A stretch of DNA of 64,000 nt from Micromonospora_J zhanjiangensis (lineage in GTDB: Bacteria > Actinomycetota > Actinomycetes > Mycobacteriales > Micromonosporaceae). Within the stretch, counting starts at the first letter, position 1. The number at the start of each line of letters is the position of its first letter. Shown one piece after another: positions 24,758-33,512 of this stretch. A program made the translations under genes and the position numbers. The stretch covers positions 248,001 through 312,000 of the forward strand of contig NZ_JBHSBN010000005.1 of NCBI RefSeq assembly GCF_042650605.1. The letters are read 5' to 3'. A model generated the notes under the pieces. That model worked only from the letters and a program-made list of their open reading frames with translations. It did not search any database and was not told the origin of the DNA.

Positions 24758-25321
24758 TCAACCGAGGTCGTACTCCGCCGGGACGGCGTTGAGGACCCAG
24801 GCGAGCGGCATCGTCGCGCGGACCACGTACTGGTCGCCGTCCAGGTGGTACAGGGTCACCGTCTGAGCCGGGTCCTGGTCCACGACCCAGTACTGCGGGA
24901 TGCCGGCGGTGGCGTACTCACCGCGCTTGGTCACGGTGTCGATGCCCTCCGAGCCGGGTGAGACGATCTCGACAACGAGGAGCACGTCGGAGACCGGCAG
25001 CCAGACGCCGTCCTCTTGGGCCTTGCTCCAGACGACCAGGTCGGGAATGCGCCCGCCCACCCCGCCGTGCCGGCCCGGGATGCGCAGGCCGACGGCCTGG
25101 GCGATGCGCTCCGCCGGGACACCGCCCTGGGCGAGCCACACCATGAGCCGGGTCGCGATGATCGCATGGGTGTATCCCGGCGGCGGCATGATCGAGAGAA
25201 CTCCCTCAGGACTGATCTCGTACCGGTGGTGTTCGTCCGCGGCCATCATCGCGGTCAGGTCATCGAGCGTCACGACCGTGGGCATGTACCTGCCAACCGC
25301 CTCTGAGCTCATGTGGGACAT
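24758..25321 (-). CDS. Uma2-family (DUF820) restriction-endonuclease-fold protein
   Basis: 187 aa. Uma2 pattern: HHRYEISPEGVLSIMPPPG near the start, GRIPDLVVWSKA, then VLLVVEIVSPGSEGIDTVTK and the Lys in KRGEYATAGIPQYWVVD. These supply the D...ExK-like site of the PD-(D/E)XK fold. Such proteins are abundant in cyanobacteria and actinobacteria; the biological role is not established. Two ATGs (25321 and 25312) are possible; the first is used. It faces PemK across a stem-loop. Confidence 0.85.
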   Translation of the reverse strand: MSHMSSEAVGRYMPTVVTLDDLTAMMAADEHHRYEISPEGVLSIMPPPGYTHAIIATRLMVWLAQGGVPAERIAQAVGLRIPGRHGGVGGRIPDLVVWSKAQEDGVWLPVSDVLLVVEIVSPGSEGIDTVTKRGEYATAGIPQYWVVDQDPAQTVTLYHLDGDQYVVRATMPLAWVLNAVPAEYDLG

Positions 25322-25357
25322 CCTATCGGTGGCCTGACCCGGACCGCGTCGACGCGG

Positions 25358-26479
25358 TCAGGGCCAGTCGACGCGGAGCGGCTGGTCGACGTACGTCCCG
25401 TACGGTGCGAACGCCCGCTCGACCCGCTTGCGGTCGCGCGCGCCCAGGGTGACCAGGGGCTGGACCGTGACCGTGGTGCGGGTCTTTCCGGTGGTCCGTT
25501 TCCAGGTGGCGATCACCCGGCCGGCGCGGACCACCGTGGACTGGAAGACCCCGTTGCCGCCGGGGACGATCGCCCGCAGGTGCTCCGGGTCGGCCATCAG
25601 CGACCGGTCCTTGAAGCCGAGCAGGTACTCGTCGAAACCGGGCAGCGTGAACAGGTCGTCGCCGTCCGGGCCGGCTGCGGCGGAGGCGTACGCGTCCAGC
25701 AGCGCCGGCTCGGCGTACAGCTCGACGCCGTCGACCCGGACGGCGGTCAGCGCGACGCCGGCCACCGCGATGCCGCGCTTGGCGTCGGCGGCGGTGAGGC
25801 CGGTCCAGCCGGCGAAGTCCTGCCGGGTGGTCGGGCCGTGGCTGCGGAAGTAGCGCAGGGCGAGGATGCCCAGCGCCTCGTCCCGCTCCGGGCGGCGCGG
25901 ATCGGGCACCCACTCGTCCAGCAACACGAAGGTCTGCTGGTTGCCGACGTGCGGGGCGATGCACAGCACGCCGCGCTGGCTGGCGTACCAGAGCAGGTGG
26001 TAGAGGCGCTGGCCGGCGCCGTCGACGCCGGCCGCGGTGAGCGTGGCCAGGCACTCGGCCCGGGTGAACCGGCCGCCGCCGGCCAGCGCGGCGCCGAGCG
26101 CCTCCACCGCCCGGTCGGCGTCCCGCTCGGACAGGCCGATGACCTGCCGTCGACGTTCGGCGGCGGCCAGCGCCCGTACGCCGGTCAGGTCGAGCATCCA
26201 GCGCGCGTCGCGCGGCGGCACCAGGTGCACGGTGCCGCGCATCGGCCAGGTCCGGACGGCCTCCCGCCGTTCCATCGCGGCCAGCACGTCGACCTGCGTC
26301 CGGCCGGGCAACCGGACGCCCAACGACCACATCCCGCTCGCCACGTCCTGCGCCTGCATGGCGCCGAACCACTCGACCACGCCCGCCACGTCGTCCGGCG
26401 GGCGGATCCCGCCCGGATGAGCGCGCAGCAGCAGGCTCACCATCCGCAGGGCCAACACGTCCGCCGGTCTCAGCTGCAC
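25358..26479 (-). CDS. AlkZ-like winged-helix DNA-binding protein (HTH_42)
   Basis: 373 aa. Typical of the AlkZ/YcaQ family: an N-terminal helical part (ADVLALRMVSLLLRAHPGG, EWFGAMQAQDVASGMWSLGV), the conserved RTWPMRGTVHLVPPRDARWM segment, and repeated winged helices (GPTTRQDFAGWTGLTAADAK). AlkZ and YcaQ are DNA glycosylases that unhook crosslinks; whether this member does so is unproven. The GTG at 26479 lies 10 nt after the histidine-kinase stop, so it could be the third gene of that operon. The C-terminal part contains the usual GFDEYLLGFKDRS motif. Confidence 0.85.
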   Translation of the reverse strand: MQLRPADVLALRMVSLLLRAHPGGIRPPDDVAGVVEWFGAMQAQDVASGMWSLGVRLPGRTQVDVLAAMERREAVRTWPMRGTVHLVPPRDARWMLDLTGVRALAAAERRRQVIGLSERDADRAVEALGAALAGGGRFTRAECLATLTAAGVDGAGQRLYHLLWYASQRGVLCIAPHVGNQQTFVLLDEWVPDPRRPERDEALGILALRYFRSHGPTTRQDFAGWTGLTAADAKRGIAVAGVALTAVRVDGVELYAEPALLDAYASAAAGPDGDDLFTLPGFDEYLLGFKDRSLMADPEHLRAIVPGGNGVFQSTVVRAGRVIATWKRTTGKTRTTVTVQPLVTLGARDRKRVERAFAPYGTYVDQPLRVDWP

Positions 26480-26489
26480 GGCCGCCAGC

Positions 26490-28220
26490 CTAGGGGCGGG
26501 GACCGACACCGTCCGTCGCCGGCAGGACGATGGTGAACGTGGTGCCGACACCGAGCCGGCTCGCCACGCCGATGGTCCCGCCGTGGTCGGTGACGATCTG
26601 TTTGGCGATGGCCAGGCCCAGCCCGGCGCCACCGGTGCGCCGGGCCCGGGACGCGTCGGCCCGCCAGAACCGGTCGAAGACGTGCGGACACTCCTCCGGC
26701 GCGATGCCGGTGCCGGTGTCGGCCACCTCGATCACGGCGTCCCGTCCCCGCGGTCCGGCGCGCAGTTCGATCCGGCCGCCGGCCGCCGTGGCCCGGACGG
26801 CGTTGCCGACCAGGTTGCCGATCACCTGCCGCAGCCGGTCCGGGTCGGCCGTCACCCGCACGGGCGTGGCGGCCACCGACAGGGTCACCCCGGCCGCGAC
26901 GGCGGCCGGCTGGTGGCTGGTCCCGCACAGGTCCAACAACTCGGCCAGGTCGACCGGGCCACGGTGGTACGTCAGCCTGCCGGCCTCGGCCAGCGCCAAC
27001 TCCTGCAGGTCGGCGACGATGCGTTGCTGGAGCACGGCCTCCTCGTGCAGCGAGGCGAAGATCTCCGGGCCGGGTTCGACCACCCCGTCGGCGAGCGCCT
27101 CCAGGTAGCCGCGCAGGTTGGCCAGCGGTGTCCGCAGTTCGTGCGCCACGTCGGCGGTGAGCTGGCGTTGCCGTTCCTCACCCCGTTGCAACGAGTCGGC
27201 CATCCGGTTGAACTGCCGGGCCAGCTCGGTCAGCTCGTCCCGACCCCGGATCGGCACCCGGATGGTCAGGTCGCCCTGGCCGAGCCGGCGGGCGGCGTCG
27301 GTGAGCCCGCGCACCGGGCGGAGCACCCGGTTGCTCAGCAGCGCCGTGGCCAGGATGGCGACGGCGGCCACCCCGCCGGCGACCGCCAGCAGCGGGCCGG
27401 TGGCCAGCGGGGCCCGGTCGTTCGGCGCCCCCAGGTAGAGCCGGGCGGGCAGCGGCGCCACGTCGACGATGTCGGCGGTGAAGGCGGCGGCCAGGCAGGG
27501 CTTGGGATCCAGGTCGTCGGACTGCCCGGCGGTGGCCCCGGGTACCGGTATCTGAGTCGGGCCCAGTCCGAGCCGCCAGGCCTGCCTGCCGGGCAACGAC
27601 AGACAGTCGAGCAGGTTGGCCTGCAGCGATTCGCGCGGTGTCCAGCTCAGCTCGGCCCGTTCCTGACAGCTGTCGATGGTGGTCGAGGGGGCCCCGTCGA
27701 CGGAGACGTCGGCCTTCAGCTTCGGCACGCCGTACCGGATCGACGTGACCCGGACCGGGATGCCCGCGGCGGACAGGCAGTTGGAGAACAGGGCGTCGAT
27801 CCGGTACGAGCGGATCAGATCCTCGGTTATCCCCACCAGGGTCTTGTCGTCGGCGCCGGCGGGCAGGGCCAGCGCCGGGCGCGGGTCGACGAACGAGGTG
27901 ACCAGCCCGAGCGGACGGGCCGTCCGTCCGGCCAGCGTGTCGGTGTCCGCGATCACCGTGCCGTTCTCGGTGACCAGGTGGATCCGTTGCCCGGTCTGCC
28001 GGTGCAGGTCCTGGATCTGGGCGGCCACGCCGGTCCAGCTGGCGTGTTCGCGGCCGTAGTCGGTCAGCCGGGTGCCGATGGTCTCCGCCTGGGCCCGGTC
28101 GACGTTCGCCGTGTCGGTGATCTGCTGGCTGGCCTGGCGCAGCACCAGCCAGGTGGTGGCCACCGTCGCGGAGACCGCCACCAGGACGAGCAGACCCAGC
28201 ACGCGAAGCCGGAAACTCAC
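26490..28220 (-). CDS. Sensor histidine kinase
   Basis: 576 aa. Membrane helix at about 8-28, a large extracytoplasmic sensor (30-270) with four Cys (148, 185, 206, 242) that could form disulfides, a second helix at 274-296, HAMP (297-350), HisKA with phospho-acceptor His360 (AHELRTPLANL), and HATPase with N box NLVGNAVRATA, G1 ADTGTGIAPEE and G2 GGAGLGLAIAK. The GTG overlaps the response-regulator stop (GTGA). The ligand is not known; the sensor matches no domain I recognise. Confidence 0.9.
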   Translation of the reverse strand: MSFRLRVLGLLVLVAVSATVATTWLVLRQASQQITDTANVDRAQAETIGTRLTDYGREHASWTGVAAQIQDLHRQTGQRIHLVTENGTVIADTDTLAGRTARPLGLVTSFVDPRPALALPAGADDKTLVGITEDLIRSYRIDALFSNCLSAAGIPVRVTSIRYGVPKLKADVSVDGAPSTTIDSCQERAELSWTPRESLQANLLDCLSLPGRQAWRLGLGPTQIPVPGATAGQSDDLDPKPCLAAAFTADIVDVAPLPARLYLGAPNDRAPLATGPLLAVAGGVAAVAILATALLSNRVLRPVRGLTDAARRLGQGDLTIRVPIRGRDELTELARQFNRMADSLQRGEERQRQLTADVAHELRTPLANLRGYLEALADGVVEPGPEIFASLHEEAVLQQRIVADLQELALAEAGRLTYHRGPVDLAELLDLCGTSHQPAAVAAGVTLSVAATPVRVTADPDRLRQVIGNLVGNAVRATAAGGRIELRAGPRGRDAVIEVADTGTGIAPEECPHVFDRFWRADASRARRTGGAGLGLAIAKQIVTDHGGTIGVASRLGVGTTFTIVLPATDGVGPRP

Positions 28221-28957
28221 CGTGGCTCGCCGCCCGGGGCCCGGCGCGACGGCGGAGCCGGGTCGTCCTCGCCGGCCTCGGCCAGCCGGTAGCCGCGTCC
28301 GGTGACGGTGCGGACGTAGCGGGGGGTGGCCGGGTCGGGTTCGATCTTGCGGCGCAGGTTCATCACGTGCGCGTCCACGGTGCGTTCCAGCACGTGGTGG
28401 TCGAAGCCGAACGCCCGGTCGATGATCTGGCCCCGGGTGAAGACCCGGCCCGGCTCGCCGGCCAGCACCTCCAGGATGCCGAACTCCTTGGCGGTGAGCC
28501 CGACCGGCCTGCCGGCCACCCGTACCTCGAACCGGCCGGGGTCGATCTCCAGGTCGCCGACCCGCTGGATCACGACGTCGGCGTTCTTCACCACGCCGGA
28601 GCGGCGCAGCAGCGCCCGGGCCCGGGCCACCAGTTCCCGCGGGCTGTACGGCTTGGTCAGGTAGTCGTCCGCGCCGATGTCCAGGCCGAGCAGGACGTCC
28701 TCCTCGGTGCTGCGCGCGGTCAGCATCAACACCGGTACGTCCGACTCGGCGCGCAGGATCCGGCACACGTCCAGCCCGTCGACCACCGGCATCATCACGT
28801 CCAGGATCACCAGGTCCGGCCGGCGGGTCCGGGCCCGGTCCAAGGCGGTACGACCGTCCCCGACGACCAGCACCCCGTAGCCCTCGCGTTGCAGGTACAA
28901 CCGGATCAGGTTGGCCTGCTTCGGGTCGTCCTCGGCGACCAGCACCCGTGCGCTCAT
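28217..28957 (-). CDS. OmpR/PhoB-family response regulator
   Basis: 246 aa. Receiver domain with the acidic pocket (VAEDD, residues 7-11), phospho-acceptor Asp53 (LVILDVMMP), and the conserved Thr and Lys (LMLTARS, YLTKPYSPREL). The C-terminal winged helix has LTAKEFGILEVLA and DAHVMNLRRKI. It is the first gene of the operon and is coupled to the kinase by a 4-nt overlap. ATG at 28957 is taken; an ATG three codons earlier is also possible. The polysaccharide deacetylase gene starts 156 bp away on the other strand and could be a target (inference). Confidence 0.95.
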   Translation of the reverse strand: MSARVLVAEDDPKQANLIRLYLQREGYGVLVVGDGRTALDRARTRRPDLVILDVMMPVVDGLDVCRILRAESDVPVLMLTARSTEEDVLLGLDIGADDYLTKPYSPRELVARARALLRRSGVVKNADVVIQRVGDLEIDPGRFEVRVAGRPVGLTAKEFGILEVLAGEPGRVFTRGQIIDRAFGFDHHVLERTVDAHVMNLRRKIEPDPATPRYVRTVTGRGYRLAEAGEDDPAPPSRRAPGGEPR

Positions 28958-29113
28958 CGTTTCCATCCTGCCCTGTCGGTCGGAGGCGATCTCACCGCGG
29001 GGGCCGTGAAGAATCGATGAAGTTCCGATGCGGAGGCCGTCCACGAACTTTTCGTGGTCGCCCATACGACTTCTTCACGGCAAACGCACAGCCGCCGGTT
29101 ACGGTCCGGTGCT

Positions 29114-29923
29114 GTGACCTCCACTCGTCGTCGACTGCTCACCAACGCGGTCGCCGCCCTCACCGGCTCCGGTCTGACCTACGGCGCCCGGCATGCCTAC
29201 GACGCCCTCACGGCGGACCGGCCGCTGCCCTTCTACGGCGGCTACGCCTCGGCGATCCACGCCGACCGGAAGACCCCACCCCGCGCGGACCGGGTCGACG
29301 TGGTCTGGCAGGTCTCGACGACGAAGAAGTTGGTGGCGCTGACCTTCGACGACGGTCCGCACCCCAGGTGGACGCCCGAGGTGCTGGACATCCTCGACCG
29401 GACCGCCACCCCGGCCACCTTCTTCATGATGGGCCGCAACGCCCGCGAGCACGGCCACCTGGTGACCGGCCGGCTGGACCGGCACGAGGTGGGCAACCAC
29501 ACCTGGGCGCACCACGACCTGGCGAAACAGACGTACGAGGAGAGCCTGACCGCCCTGCGGGACAGCCACCGGGAGCTGACCCGGCTCTGCGGTCGCGAGC
29601 CGGTGCTGATGCGCCCACCGTACGGGCACCTGGCCGGCGCCAGCCTGCTCGCCGCCAACGAACTGGCCTACCGGGTGGTGCTCTGGAGCCGGCAGATGCT
29701 GGAGTCCGAGTACCCGGGGGATCCTGCCGGCCTGGCCCGCTACGTCGTGGACTCCTGCGCGCCCGGGACGATCCTGCTGGCCCACGACACCGGACCGGAG
29801 GACCGGCTGGTGGCCATCCGCGGGCTGGCCAGCATGATCGAGGGCCTGCGCGGTCGGGGGTTCGACTTCGTCACCGTCTCCGATCTGCTTCGACAGGCGG
29901 ACGCGGAGCGGGACCGCGGTTAG
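29114..29923 (+). CDS. Secreted polysaccharide deacetylase (NodB domain)
   Basis: 269 aa. An arginine-rich hydrophobic leader (STRRRLLTNAVAALTGSG) resembles a Tat signal or signal anchor. NodB motifs: TFDDGPHP with Asp79-Asp80, the zinc pair His129/His133 in NHTWAHHDL, RPPYGH, and a late His in LLAHDTG. These enzymes remove acetyl groups from peptidoglycan, chitin or other N-acetylated polymers outside the membrane. TACGGT (29100-29105) is 8 nt before the GTG, so the message may be leaderless. Its 3' end overlaps the convergent CGNR gene by 53 bp. It is divergent from a two-component system. Confidence 0.9.
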   Translation: MTSTRRRLLTNAVAALTGSGLTYGARHAYDALTADRPLPFYGGYASAIHADRKTPPRADRVDVVWQVSTTKKLVALTFDDGPHPRWTPEVLDILDRTATPATFFMMGRNAREHGHLVTGRLDRHEVGNHTWAHHDLAKQTYEESLTALRDSHRELTRLCGREPVLMRPPYGHLAGASLLAANELAYRVVLWSRQMLESEYPGDPAGLARYVVDSCAPGTILLAHDTGPEDRLVAIRGLASMIEGLRGRGFDFVTVSDLLRQADAERDRG

Positions 29924-30455
29924 CGCGGTGGGCCGCGACCCGGGTCCGGCTCGCGCAGGTGCTGTCGCAGTAGCGTCGGGTCGGTCCGGGGCCGTGCCGC
30001 AGCACGGCGTGCCCACAGCCGGCCGCGGCGCACCGGGCCAACACGTCCACGCCGTGTTCCGCGACGAGCAGGGCGAGCGCCATCGACCCGGAGGCGGCCA
30101 GCCAGCCACCCCACGTCGAACCGGGTGCGTCCACGTGCAGGTGCAGCGGCGTCCCGCCGCCGACCAACCGGGGCCGGGCGGTGCGGGCGAGCAGGTCGTT
30201 GAGCCGTTCGGCGATCCGCTCCCGGTCACCGGCGGCGGCGAACACCGCGGCCAGGTCGGTCCGCGCCGCCCGGGCGTCGGCCAGGTCGACGTCGTCCACC
30301 TCGACCGGTTGCGGTTCGTCGTGAGCGAGGAGCAGGTCCCGTAACCGCCCCGGTGAGGTGAGCAGGTCGGGGTGCCGCTCGGTGGGCGCGGTGTTCACCA
30401 GCGCCACCGCGAGCCGGGCCCACCGGGTGGAACCGAAGCGAATCTGTCCGGCCAT
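29871..30455 (-). CDS. CGNR zinc-finger transcriptional regulator
   Basis: 194 aa. The N-terminal stress-response domain (ABATE-like: VALVNTAPTERHPDLLTSPG) is followed by a C-terminal CGNR zinc finger, RCAAAGCGHAVLRHG then TRRYCDSTCASRTRVAAHR, with the family's CGNR reading CASR here. Such proteins regulate neighbouring genes. Only 18 bp separate its ATG from that of the divergent MFS transporter, and TACCGT on its strand (30467-30462) is a -10 box 6 nt before the ATG, so it is leaderless. The MFS gene is the natural target. Confidence 0.85.
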   Translation of the reverse strand: MAGQIRFGSTRWARLAVALVNTAPTERHPDLLTSPGRLRDLLLAHDEPQPVEVDDVDLADARAARTDLAAVFAAAGDRERIAERLNDLLARTARPRLVGGGTPLHLHVDAPGSTWGGWLAASGSMALALLVAEHGVDVLARCAAAGCGHAVLRHGPGPTRRYCDSTCASRTRVAAHRANRGPAPRPPVEADRRR

Positions 30456-30460
30456 CTTGT

Positions 30461-30467
30461 TACGGTA
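30461..30467. promoter_or_regulatory. Shared -10 element of two divergent leaderless promoters
   Basis: The heptamer TACGGTA reads as TACGGT on the plus strand (7 nt before the MFS ATG at 30474) and as TACCGT on the minus strand (6 nt before the CGNR ATG at 30455). The two genes therefore appear to use overlapping -10 boxes, so one RNA polymerase at a time could open this site. Confidence 0.5.
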
Positions 30468-30473
30468 CCAAAC

Positions 30474-31710
30474 ATGAAACCCGTTACAGGACCCGTACCG
30501 GGAACGTCCTCCGCCGTGCGCCTCGGTGGACGTGGCGTCCGGCTGCTGTCCGCCGCGACGGCCTCCCGGCTGGCCGACGAGGCGGCCGGGATAGCCGTGG
30601 TGCTGGTCGTCATCGCCCGCACGGCCGATCCCCGGCTGGCCGGACTGGTGGTCGCCGCCTTCGCGCTGCCCACCCTGGTCACCGGGCCGGTCCTCGGTGC
30701 GCTGCTGGACCGGCTGCGCCGCAAGCGGATCCTGTTCGTCGTCAACCAGGTGACGTTGGCCGGCACCCTCCTCGCGGTGCTGCTGCTGGCGGGCCGGGCG
30801 CCCGGGCCGGTGCTGGTCGGCCTGGGTCTGCTCGCCGGGGTGACGGCGCCGGTGTTGACCGGCGGGTTCAGCAGCGTCCTGCCCCGGGTGGTGCCGTCCA
30901 CCGCGCTGCCCCGGGCCAACGCCGTCGACGGAGCCAGCTACAACATCGCCGGACTGGCCGGTCCGGCCCTGGTCGCGGCGGTGGCCGGCAGCCTGGGCGC
31001 CGGCGCGGCCCTGGCAGGTACCGCCGGGCTCGCCGCCGTCGGTCTCGGGCTCGTCCTGGCCGCGCCGATGCCGGCCCCGCCCGAGCCTCGCGCCGGCGTC
31101 GGCGGCCGGATCGAGCCGGGTGCCGGCGAGCCGGACCCGACCGCGTCGGCGGTGGCCGGGCCGAACCCGGCCACCGCCGGATTGCGCCGAAACGAACCGG
31201 CCGTCGGTGACCGGCACCGACTGGAGTCGTTCCCGGTGGCGCTGGCCCGCGGGCTGCGGCTGCTGGTCCGCGTCCCGCTGCTGCGCGCCACCACCGTCGC
31301 CACGACGATCGGATACGCCGCCCAGGGGCTGCTACCGGTCACCATGCCGCTGTACGCCGTCGCGCTGGGACATCCGGCCGCGCACGGCGGCTGGTTGTTC
31401 ACCGCGATCAGCCTCGGCGCGCTGGTCGGCACCCTGCTCTCGGAGCGGCTGCTGGCCCGCCGGTCACCCACCGCGGTGCGCGGCCACCCTGGCCGTCCGG
31501 CAACGCTGCACGCCGACACACCGGTACGGTCAGGTCGTCGCTACCACGGCCAGCGTCAAGACCGGCGCGTACGCCCTGGGCGCCGCCGCCACCGGACTGC
31601 TCGCCGCGCAGCTGACCGCCCGGCAGCTCCTGCTCGTCGTCGCGGCCGGTCAGGCGCTCGCCGTCACGGCGTTCGTCCTGTCCGGACGGTCGGTAGGGCG
31701 GTCGGAGGAC
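30474..31710 (+). pseudogene. MFS transporter with frameshift and internal deletion
   Basis: The first 335 codons give a normal MFS half-and-more: RLADEAAGIAVVLVVIARTA, the loop GALLDRLRRKRILF, and later helices to SLGALVGTLLSERLLARRSP. Near 31478 the frame is lost. The family sequence resumes in another frame at 31483 (ATLAVRQR, then RYGQVVATTASVKTGAYALG and a last helix to FVLSG), but about 50 residues, including roughly one and a half helices, are missing. Both a deletion and a frameshift are therefore present and the product should be inactive. The end is placed just before a possible start at 31711. Confidence 0.75.
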
Positions 31711-31760
31711 ATGGCCGCACCCGTGGGTCGACGTCGGAGGCTGTCGAGCCGGGCTACCGG
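31711..31760 (+). pseudogene. Possible 5' fragment of the gene split by the IS605-type element
   Basis: GGAGG at 31704-31708 followed by ATG at 31711 opens a basic reading frame (MAAPVGRRRRLSSR) that runs into the left end of the element. The downstream flank (from about 33530) continues with an Arg/Trp-rich membrane-associated protein that has no start of its own. The two could be parts of one interrupted gene. Alternatively this is simply the disrupted C-terminus of the MFS gene, whose frame it shares. Confidence 0.3.
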
Positions 31761-31774
31761 AATGCGGGCCAGTG

Positions 31775-31794
31775 CTCCGGCCTTTAGGCCGGGG
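31775..31794 (+). repeat. Left-end hairpin of the IS605-type element
   Basis: CTCCGGCC-TTTA-GGCCGGGG folds into an 8-bp stem with one G-T pair. It lies about 40 nt beyond the tnpA stop. Y1 transposases recognise such subterminal hairpins. Confidence 0.65.
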
Positions 31795-31837
31795 GTGAAG
31801 GCCCGCGCTGGGAGGGCCGCCGGGCCCGAGCAGTGCC

Positions 31838-32254
31838 TTAACCCGGACGGTTCTGCTGCTCGATGTACTGCTTCATGACGGTCAGCGGTGCGCCGCCGAC
31901 GGAGCCCGCGAAGTACGAGCCCGACCAGAGTTTGTTGGCTTGGTAGTAGTGCCGCACGAGGTCGGGGAACTCCTGCCGCAGGCGGCGCGAGGACACCCCC
32001 TTGAGGCTGTTGACCAGCCGAGCGACCGCCACCTTGGGCGGGAAGTTCACGAGCAGGTGGACGTGGTTGTTCTGGCCGTTGAACTCGACCAGTTCGGTCT
32101 CGAAGTCGGCGCAGACGTCTCGCATGATCGCTTTCATGCGGGTCAGGTGTCGGTCGGTGAACACTTTGTGCCGGAACTTTGTCACGAAGACCAAGTGGAC
32201 ATGCATCGCGAAAATACAGTGTCTGCCAGTGCGGATACCTGCGTGTTCAGCCAT
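31838..32254 (-). CDS. tnpA: TnpA, Y1 HUH transposase
   Basis: 138 aa, the usual size for IS200/IS605 transposases. HUH metal motif His64-Val-His66 (NNHVHLLVN) and catalytic Tyr130 (VMKQYIEQQ). The N-terminus starts with HCIFAMHVHLVFVTKFRHKV, a family hallmark. It nicks and rejoins single-stranded DNA next to the end hairpins. ATG at 32254 is used; a longer frame adds 14 residues without family similarity. Confidence 0.92.
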   Translation of the reverse strand: MAEHAGIRTGRHCIFAMHVHLVFVTKFRHKVFTDRHLTRMKAIMRDVCADFETELVEFNGQNNHVHLLVNFPPKVAVARLVNSLKGVSSRRLRQEFPDLVRHYYQANKLWSGSYFAGSVGGAPLTVMKQYIEQQNRPG

Positions 32255-32279
32255 AAACCAACATGGTACGTTGTTGTAC

Positions 32280-33512
32280 GTGCAGTTCCGGTACAACTTC
32301 CGCGTCTACCCGACGCCCGGGCAGCAGATCGAGCTGGCGCGAGCGTTCGGGTGCGCGCGGGTGGTGTTCAACGACGCACTCAGGCTGCGCCAGCAGGCCC
32401 GCGAGCAGGGCTTGCCGTACATCTCGGACGTCAATCTGTCCAAGCAGGTCATCACGCAGGCCAAGAGGACCGAGGCCCGAGCCTGGCTGGGCGAGGTTTC
32501 GGCGGTGGTGTTGCAGCAGGCCCTGGCGGACCTGAACACCGCCTACCGCAACTTCTTCGCCTCCGTCACGGGCAAGCGCAAGGGCCGCAAGGTCGCCCCA
32601 CCGCGGTTCCGGTCTCGGAAGGACAACCGGCAGGCCATCCGGTTCACCAAGAACTCCCGGTTCAAGGTTCTCGACAACGGCCGCCTGCGGCTGCCGAAGA
32701 TCGGCGATCTCGCGGTCCGCTGGTCCCGGCCGCTGCCGTCGGACCCGTCGAGCGTGGCGATCATCCGAGACGCGTCGGGCCGGTACTTCGCGTCGTTCGT
32801 CGTCCAGACCACGGACGAGCCGCTGCCCAAGACGGACTCGCAGGTCGGGATCGACCTCGGGTTGACCCACTTCGCGGTCATGTCCGACGGCACGAAAATC
32901 GCGGCGCCGAAGTTCCTGCGCCGCGCGGCCCGCAAACTCAAACGGTTGCAGCAGGACCTCTCCCGCAAGCAGAAGGGCTCGGCGAACCGCAAGAAGGCCG
33001 TCAAGAAGGTCGCTCGCGCTCACGCGCGGGTGGCCGACACCCGGCGGGACTGGCAGCACAAGCTGTCCACGGCGATCATCCGCGACAACCAAGCGGTGTA
33101 CGTCGAGGACCTGTGCGTCGTCGGTCTCGGCCGGACCAGGCTCGCGAAGTCCGTGCATGATGCGGGCTGGGCCAGTTTCACCGGCATGTTGGAGTACAAG
33201 GCCGCGAGGTACGGGCGCATCTTCGGTCGGGTGGACCGGTGGTTCCCGTCCACTCGCATGTGTTCGCAGTGCGGACGCATCAACGGCAAGATGGCGCTCA
33301 ACGTTCGATCGTGGGACTGCCCCTGCGGAGCAACCCACGACCGGGACCTCAACGCCGCCATCAACGTGTTGGCCGCCGGACAGGCGGACAAGTCAAACGA
33401 CCGTGGAGCGCACGTAAGACCAGGACTCGTCCCGGCAGCGCGCGGTGAAGCGGTAACCCACCCGGATGCCGCGTGTTCCACGCGCAGCGTGGAGGGAATC
33501 TCCGTCCTTTAG
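32280..33512 (+). CDS. tnpB: TnpB, RNA-guided nuclease of the IS605-type element
   Basis: 410 aa. N-terminal MQFRYNFRVYPTPGQQ is the standard TnpB start; the GTG at 32280 is used although the frame is open far upstream. The RuvC site is complete: Asp192 (VGIDLGLTH), Glu276 (YVEDLCV) and Asp354/Asp356 (THDRDLNAAINV). The inserted zinc ribbon has CSQCG (328-331) and CPCG (347-349). TnpB cuts DNA matching the guide in its omega RNA, beside a short motif at the element's left flank, and so favours retention of the element. The stop codon TAG is in the loop of the right-end hairpin. Confidence 0.93.
   Translation: MQFRYNFRVYPTPGQQIELARAFGCARVVFNDALRLRQQAREQGLPYISDVNLSKQVITQAKRTEARAWLGEVSAVVLQQALADLNTAYRNFFASVTGKRKGRKVAPPRFRSRKDNRQAIRFTKNSRFKVLDNGRLRLPKIGDLAVRWSRPLPSDPSSVAIIRDASGRYFASFVVQTTDEPLPKTDSQVGIDLGLTHFAVMSDGTKIAAPKFLRRAARKLKRLQQDLSRKQKGSANRKKAVKKVARAHARVADTRRDWQHKLSTAIIRDNQAVYVEDLCVVGLGRTRLAKSVHDAGWASFTGMLEYKAARYGRIFGRVDRWFPSTRMCSQCGRINGKMALNVRSWDCPCGATHDRDLNAAINVLAAGQADKSNDRGAHVRPGLVPAARGEAVTHPDAACSTRSVEGISVL

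Noticed and set aside
26490..28766. Histidine kinase extended by 182 residues at its N-terminus
   Set aside because: The extension is antisense-like sequence overlapping the response regulator in another frame. The GTG at 28220 gives a normal kinase with a proper first membrane helix and a GTGA coupling.
32001..32279. TnpB with a longer N-terminus
   Set aside because: The upstream part is antisense to tnpA. The family start MQFRYNFR at 32280 is standard.
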